Assembly (NCBI GenBank): GCA_018240465.1
Contig: JAFEFS010000100.1
Location: 1-64,000 of the forward strand
Direction: 5' to 3'
Source: Pseudomonadota bacterium
GTDB taxonomy: Bacteria; Pseudomonadota; Gammaproteobacteria; Xanthomonadales; Rhodanobacteraceae
DNA: 64,000 nt
Shown: in pieces, positions 59,966 through 64,000 of the stretch
Layout of the letters: every line of letters begins with the position of its first letter
Position numbering within the stretch: position 1 is the first letter of the stretch
Notes under the pieces: generated by a model
Seen by the model: only the letters and a program-made list of their open reading frames with translations
Told to the model about the DNA's origin: nothing
The model's database searches: none
Made by a program: the position numbers and the translations under genes

Positions 59966-61116
59966 TTGGCGGCTCCGTTGGCGTTGGCCGCTGTCGCCGC
60001 GGCCGGGGATTTGTCGATCGTCACCGCGATACCGTCGCGCAGGCTGCGCGCGCCTTCGACCACGACCGTGGCGCCGTTGTCCAGTCCTTCGATGACGGCG
60101 TTGTTGTCCTGGATGCGCAGCAGGTTGACCGGATGCACGGCAACCTTGTTGTCGGCGCCGACCTGGAAGACGAAATGGCCTTCGGGCCCTTCGAGCACCG
60201 CCTGCGGCGGCAATACGACAGAGCCTTTGCTGATGCCGGCATTCAGCGCGACCCGGGCGTATGCGCCGGGCCACAGATGACGGTCCGCATTCTCGAACGT
60301 TGCCTTGAGGCCGATCGTGCCGGTGCTTGCGTTGACGCGGTTGTCGATGAAACTGAGCTGACCCGTGCGTTTTGTGCCGTCGTCGAGATCGATGCTGACC
60401 TGCGTAGTGCCGGCGGCGTGCGCGTCGCGCACCGCGGCCAGATTGCGCTCCGGCAGGGTGAATTCCACCGAAATCGGATCGAACTGGACGATGCTCACCA
60501 GTGCCGCGGCATCGCCGGGCTGGGCGAGACTGCCCGGATGCACGGCGAGTGCGCCGGCCTTGCCGGCGATCGGCGAGACGATGTGCATGTAGCCGACGCG
60601 GACGCGTGCGCTGTCGACATCCGCCTGCGCCGCCTTGTATTGCGCCTGCAAGGATTCCGCCTTGCTGCGCGCGGTGTCCACCACGGCGGCCGACATGAAT
60701 CCCGACTTGACCAGTTGCAATGTGCGGTTGAGGTCGCGTGTCGCATCGTCCATCTGCGCACGGATCTGGTTGGCGTTGGCTTCGGCGCGGCGCAATTGCG
60801 CAACCACGTCGGCGGCGTCGAGTTCAAACAGGAGCTGCCCCGGCTTCACCTCGTCGCCTTCGCGGAAGTTCACCGTGCGGATCACGCCAGCCACCTGCGG
60901 CCGGACATCGACCTGGTTGAGCGGCACGATGTGGCCTTGTGCGGCGAAGTACACGGGCAGGTCGAGCGTGCGCGAGGTGGTGACTCCGACCAACGGTGGC
61001 GGCTTGCCGCCGGATTTGGCCTTGCCGGCTGGTGCCAACTGTTTCCAGACGAAAGCGGTGGCGACGGCCAGGCCGATGGCGACCACGATGATAACGAGGC
61101 GGGGCGATTTGTTCAT
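59962..61116 (-). CDS. RND efflux periplasmic adaptor 2 (membrane fusion protein)
   Basis: 384 residues. Begins with one uncleaved membrane segment (PRLVIIVVAIGLAVATAFVW), unlike adaptor 1, which is a lipoprotein. Lipoyl-like parts (VDVRPQVAGVIRTVNFREGDEVKPGQ; VGYMHIVSPIAGKAGALAVHPG) and barrel domain follow. Couples to pump 2, whose gene overlaps it by four bases. The PepSY gene lies 99 bp upstream on the same strand. Confidence 0.9.
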   Translation of the reverse strand: MNKSPRLVIIVVAIGLAVATAFVWKQLAPAGKAKSGGKPPPLVGVTTSRTLDLPVYFAAQGHIVPLNQVDVRPQVAGVIRTVNFREGDEVKPGQLLFELDAADVVAQLRRAEANANQIRAQMDDATRDLNRTLQLVKSGFMSAAVVDTARSKAESLQAQYKAAQADVDSARVRVGYMHIVSPIAGKAGALAVHPGSLAQPGDAAALVSIVQFDPISVEFTLPERNLAAVRDAHAAGTTQVSIDLDDGTKRTGQLSFIDNRVNASTGTIGLKATFENADRHLWPGAYARVALNAGISKGSVVLPPQAVLEGPEGHFVFQVGADNKVAVHPVNLLRIQDNNAVIEGLDNGATVVVEGARSLRDGIAVTIDKSPAAATAANANGAAK

Positions 61117-61215
61117 GGTCGAGTGCGGGAAGAGAAGACTGGAGAGCGTATTGCAAGGATGGAAGGCGCCGCGAATTCGGATGATACTCGCGGCGCGGGG
61201 GCGGGGATTGCGACC

Positions 61216-61503
61216 CTACCGGGTTTTCGACTTCTGGACCTTCACTTCGCGCGACAGCACCTCGCCGGTCTTGCGGTCGTACACCAGCTTGACCTTTTGC
61301 GCGCTGGCGTCGCGGCCTTCGACTTCGACGAGGCGGTCCCGGACTTCGATGTCCTTGACCTGGATGCCTTGGGCGCTGGCGCGGCTTTCGATGTCGTCCA
61401 GGCTCAGCATGCCCGCGGGTGCTGCCGTGGCGGCGGTGCCGAGCACGAATGCGAGCGAAGCGAGAGCGGCGCAAGCGGTGGATTTGGTATTGATGGTAAG
61501 CAT
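61216..61503 (-). CDS. Secreted PepSY-domain protein 1
   Basis: 95 residues from the ATG at 61503 (MLTINTKSTACAALASLAFV), with a signal peptide ending near TAATAAP. The PepSY-like domain includes MLSLDDIESRASAQGIQVKDIEV and AQKVKLVYDRKTGEVLSREVKV. Such small periplasmic PepSY proteins are common beside PhoP/PhoQ- or BqsRS-like pairs. Followed by adaptor 2 after 99 bp and divergent from PepSY 2. Confidence 0.8.
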   Translation of the reverse strand: MLTINTKSTACAALASLAFVLGTAATAAPAGMLSLDDIESRASAQGIQVKDIEVRDRLVEVEGRDASAQKVKLVYDRKTGEVLSREVKVQKSKTR

Positions 61504-61587
61504 GGCTAAACTCCTCGAATATGGTGGTGGCCGATGACGGCGACGCCATCTTGAACAAGCCGACCTGACGCGAAACCGGCAGATGGC

Positions 61588-61604
61588 GTCAGGCAAATGT
61601 CAGT
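61588..61604 (+). repeat. 11-bp-spaced direct repeat in the PepSY 1/PepSY 2 intergenic region
   Basis: GTCAGG (61588-61593) and GTCAGT (61599-61604) are spaced 11 bp apart, 24 bp before the start of PepSY 2 and within the divergent region. PhoP-like regulators bind direct repeats of this spacing, so the neighbouring response regulator is the natural candidate. The same GTCAGGnnnATGTCAG pattern occurs at 54414-54430. Confidence 0.5.
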
Positions 61605-61627
61605 ATGCCGCTGGCAAGGTGCGCGCC

Positions 61628-61966
61628 ATGAAAACACGCAGAACATTCATCGCCTCGCTTTCCGCGATCGTCCTCGCCGCGAATGTTGCGCATGCTCAGG
61701 ACGGGAGTGCGCAGGACAAGGCCGCCGAAAAAGCGCGCAAGAAACAGGCGCAGCAGGAGGCCTTCGCAGCGATGCAGCGCGGCGAGATCCTGCCGCTGAC
61801 GAAAATCCTCGCCGTCGCGCAGTCCAAGGTTGCCGGCGACGTGGTCGAGGTCGAATTCAAGGGCGGTCCGGTCTACAAGGTCAAATTGCTGACCGCGAGC
61901 GGCCGCGTGCGCGAGATCGTGCTCGACGCGCGCAACGGCAATGTGATCCGAATCGAGGACGAGTAG
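61628..61966 (+). CDS. Secreted PepSY-domain protein 2
   Basis: 112 residues; ATG 61628 with a signal peptide (MKTRRTFIASLSAIVLAANV, cleaved near AHA). The PepSY domain follows after a lysine/glutamine-rich helix: ILPLTKILAVAQSKVAGDVVEVEF and VYKVKLLTASGRVREIVLDARNG. Its TAG stop shares one base with the GTG start of the response regulator, so the three genes are a tight operon. PepSY proteins are thought to tune sensor kinases or peptidases; which target here is unknown. Confidence 0.82.
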   Translation: MKTRRTFIASLSAIVLAANVAHAQDGSAQDKAAEKARKKQAQQEAFAAMQRGEILPLTKILAVAQSKVAGDVVEVEFKGGPVYKVKLLTASGRVREIVLDARNGNVIRIEDE

Positions 61967-62628
61967 TGCGGGCACTTCTGGTCGAAGACGATCCCGACGT
62001 CGGCGCCGACGTGGCCGATGCGTTGCGCAGCGCCGGTTTCGTCGTCGATCTGTGCACGAACGGCGAGGAGGCCTGGTTCAAGGGCGACGTCGAGGACTAT
62101 GAAATCGCCGTGCTCGATCTCGGCCTGCCGCGCCTCGACGGTCTTTCCGTTCTGCGCCGCTGGCGTTCGGGCGGACGCATTTTCCCCGTGCTGATCCTGT
62201 CCGCGCGCGGCGATTGGACCGAGAAGGTGCAGGGCATCGAGACCGGCGCCGACGACTACCTCGCCAAGCCGTTCGAAATGGGCGAGCTGATCGTGCGCGT
62301 ACGCGCGCTCGTGCGCCGCGCCGCCGGACGCACCACGTCCGTGCTCGACTGCGGGCGACTCAAGCTCGACACCCGACGCATGTCGGCCACGCTCGACGGC
62401 AAGCCGGTGCCGTTGTCGCCACTTGAGTTTCGCTTCTTCGACTATCTCGCCCACCATCCGGATCGCGCCGTGTCCGCGGGCGAGCTCGCCGAGCATCTGT
62501 ACGGCGTCGCCGAATCAGGCGACACCAACGCGATCGAGGCGCTGGTCATGCGCCTGCGGCGCAAGTTCGGCGCCGACGTGGTGCAGACACGCCGCGGCTT
62601 CGGCTACCTGCTCGCGGGCGCGTCCTGA
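61966..62628 (+). CDS. PhoP-like OmpR-family response regulator
   Basis: 220 residues from GTG 61966. Receiver with Glu7-Asp8-Asp9 acidic pocket, phosphoacceptor Asp51 (AVLDLGLPRLDG) and the conserved lysine in LAKPF; winged-helix effector ends VQTRRGFGYLL. Overlaps the kinase gene by one base (TGATG). Probably regulates its own operon and the divergent PepSY/RND genes. Confidence 0.93.
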   Translation: MRALLVEDDPDVGADVADALRSAGFVVDLCTNGEEAWFKGDVEDYEIAVLDLGLPRLDGLSVLRRWRSGGRIFPVLILSARGDWTEKVQGIETGADDYLAKPFEMGELIVRVRALVRRAAGRTTSVLDCGRLKLDTRRMSATLDGKPVPLSPLEFRFFDYLAHHPDRAVSAGELAEHLYGVAESGDTNAIEALVMRLRRKFGADVVQTRRGFGYLLAGAS

Positions 62629-63983
62629 TGGCGCATTCGCTGCGCCTGCGCCTGCTCTTCGGCGCGGCGATCGCCGTGTTCGTCGCCATGCTGCTGGCCT
62701 GGGTGGTCATGTCGATGCTGTTTGCCCACCACATCGAGCGGCGCGCGGCGCGCGAGTTGACCTACGATGCGGTCGAACTCGTCTCCAAGCTCCGCATCGG
62801 CGCCGACGGCATGCCGGTGGCCGACGATCCACCGCACGATTCGCGCTTCGAGACGCCCGACAGCGGCTACTATTGGCAATTGACGACGAAGCAGGGTGCG
62901 CTGCGCTCGCATTCGCTCTGGGACGAATCGCTGCCGGCGCCTGCCGCCGCCATACAGGCGACCGCTTCTGCACGCTGGGCGTCGCGCTATGCGCCGGGCC
63001 CGTTCGGTCGCCGCGTGTTCCTGATCGAGCGCAGTGTGCGCCCCGACCGCAGCGGCGACGGCGTGCTCGTGCAGGTTGCGGTCGATGAGGCGCAGTTGAG
63101 CAGCGTGCGCCGCGAGTTCGGACGCGAACTGGCGCTGTTCCTCGCCGTGCTCTGGGCCGTACTGCTCGGCGCGGCCTGGCTGCAGGTGCAACTTGGTTTG
63201 CGTCCGCTGCGCCGCGTGCGCGAGGATCTCACCGCATTGCGTCGCGATCCCTCCGCGCGCCTCGGCGCGGTGCACCCGGTGGAAATCGCACCGTTGACCG
63301 CCGCGATCAATGATCTTGCCGAAGCGCGCGAACGCGATCTCACGCGTGCGCGCCGCCGCGCTTCCGATCTCGCCCACTCGCTGAAGACGCCACTGGCTGC
63401 ACTGAGCGCGCAGAGCCGGCGCGCGCGCGCCAGCGGCGCAACCGAAGCAGCGGACGGCCTCGACCGTGCCATCGCCGCCGCCTCCGCCGCGGTCGAAACC
63501 GAACTCGCGCGCTCGCGCGCCGCCGCGATCCGCGATACGGCGACCACCCAGGAATCTTCACCGCAACTCATCGCCGAGCGCGTGATCGGTGTGGTCGAAC
63601 GCACCGACGTGGGGGCACGCATCGTGTTCGAAGTCGACATCGACGAAAACCTGCGAGCACGGATCGCCGAGGACGACCTCACCGAAATTCTCGGTGCCTT
63701 GATCGAGAACGCCGCGCGTTTCGCGCGCCGTCGCGTGCGCGTGGCAGGCGCGTGCGCGAACGGACTGCAACTCAGCGTCGAGGACGACGGCCAGGGTCTC
63801 GACATCAGCGCGGAAACTGCGTTGATGCGCGGCGGCCGCCTCGACGAATCCGGCACGGCGCATCACGGCCTGGGCTTGTCGATCGTGCGCGATCTGGTCG
63901 AGGCGACGGCAGGCGAAATTGCCCTCGGCCGATCCGAAGCGCTGGGCGGTTTGCACGTCGCGCTGACCTGGCCCGCGGCATAG
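62628..63983 (+). CDS. PhoQ-like sensor histidine kinase
   Basis: 451 residues. TM1 at about 9-33, periplasmic sensor (about 34-165; contains acidic patches such as ADDPPHDSRFETPDSG), TM2 at about 168-187, HAMP-like linker, H-box with His250 (SDLAHSLKTPLAALS, the PhoQ-type H-box), then N-box (GALIENAARFARR), G1 (DDGQGLDIS) and G2 (HHGLGLSIVRDL). A PhoQ-like sensor of cations or cationic peptides is plausible but not shown by sequence. Full gene ends 17 bp before the window edge. Confidence 0.92.
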   Translation: MAHSLRLRLLFGAAIAVFVAMLLAWVVMSMLFAHHIERRAARELTYDAVELVSKLRIGADGMPVADDPPHDSRFETPDSGYYWQLTTKQGALRSHSLWDESLPAPAAAIQATASARWASRYAPGPFGRRVFLIERSVRPDRSGDGVLVQVAVDEAQLSSVRREFGRELALFLAVLWAVLLGAAWLQVQLGLRPLRRVREDLTALRRDPSARLGAVHPVEIAPLTAAINDLAEARERDLTRARRRASDLAHSLKTPLAALSAQSRRARASGATEAADGLDRAIAAASAAVETELARSRAAAIRDTATTQESSPQLIAERVIGVVERTDVGARIVFEVDIDENLRARIAEDDLTEILGALIENAARFARRRVRVAGACANGLQLSVEDDGQGLDISAETALMRGGRLDESGTAHHGLGLSIVRDLVEATAGEIALGRSEALGGLHVALTWPAA

Positions 63984-64000
63984 CCGCGGGCGGACCCTGC

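Overview
The window is GC-rich, gene-dense chromosomal DNA from a gammaproteobacterium, most likely of the order Lysobacterales (Xanthomonadales). The main evidence is the conserved order asd-fimV-truA-trpF-trpB-trpA-accD followed by the reverse-strand pair dnaE-accA. The codon use, the FimV architecture and the many TonB, RND and two-component genes fit this. The family or genus cannot be fixed from the sequence alone. I saw no rRNA, tRNA, CRISPR array or prophage.

Layout. 1-16.0 kb is core metabolism: a 2-hydroxyacid dehydrogenase cut by the window edge, asd, fimV, truA, the tryptophan genes trpF/trpB/trpA with a JmjC/cupin-like gene between trpF and trpB, accD, then accA and dnaE on the other strand. 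Between accD and accA lies a small GIY-YIG nuclease gene framed by perfect 36-bp inverted repeats, and an orphan HigA-type antitoxin. 16.2-20.4 kb is an RND efflux adaptor-pump pair. 20.4-23.3 kb is a reverse-strand run of four genes for secreted proteins. 23.6-40.2 kb is mixed: an MFS transporter, an HdeD-like membrane protein joined to a permuted papain-like domain, a lipase-like hydrolase, small genes, a DUF72 gene broken by one missing base, a nitrilase-family amidase, htpG, ada, a drug/metabolite exporter, a PDZ lipoprotein, a periplasmic cyclophilin, 3-hydroxyanthranilate dioxygenase, an isochorismatase-like hydrolase and a GlxA-type regulator.

40.2-56.0 kb is the most interesting part. 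A two-component pair is followed by two secreted YncE-like beta-propeller proteins, a 2-hydroxycarboxylate-family transporter and a methyltransferase. On the opposite strand are a TonB-dependent receptor and four tandem PstS-like periplasmic binding proteins with no ABC permease or ATPase. A putative porin is divergent from the receptor. Three promoters in this region (ahead of propeller 1, the propeller 2/transporter unit and the receptor/binding-protein operon) share one arrangement: two half-sites 11 bp apart, the second TTCAGG, whose first base is exactly 26 bp upstream of a TACnnT -10 element. This is what a direct-repeat-binding OmpR-type regulator would use, so I infer that the region is one regulon for uptake of a ligand across both membranes. 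The ligand is not identifiable; an organic-acid or metal-carboxylate complex, or an oxyanion, are guesses.

56.0-64.0 kb holds a decayed IS3-family element, a second RND pump-adaptor pair, a PepSY protein, and, divergently, another PepSY protein with a PhoP/PhoQ-like two-component pair. The latter probably regulates the neighbouring genes.
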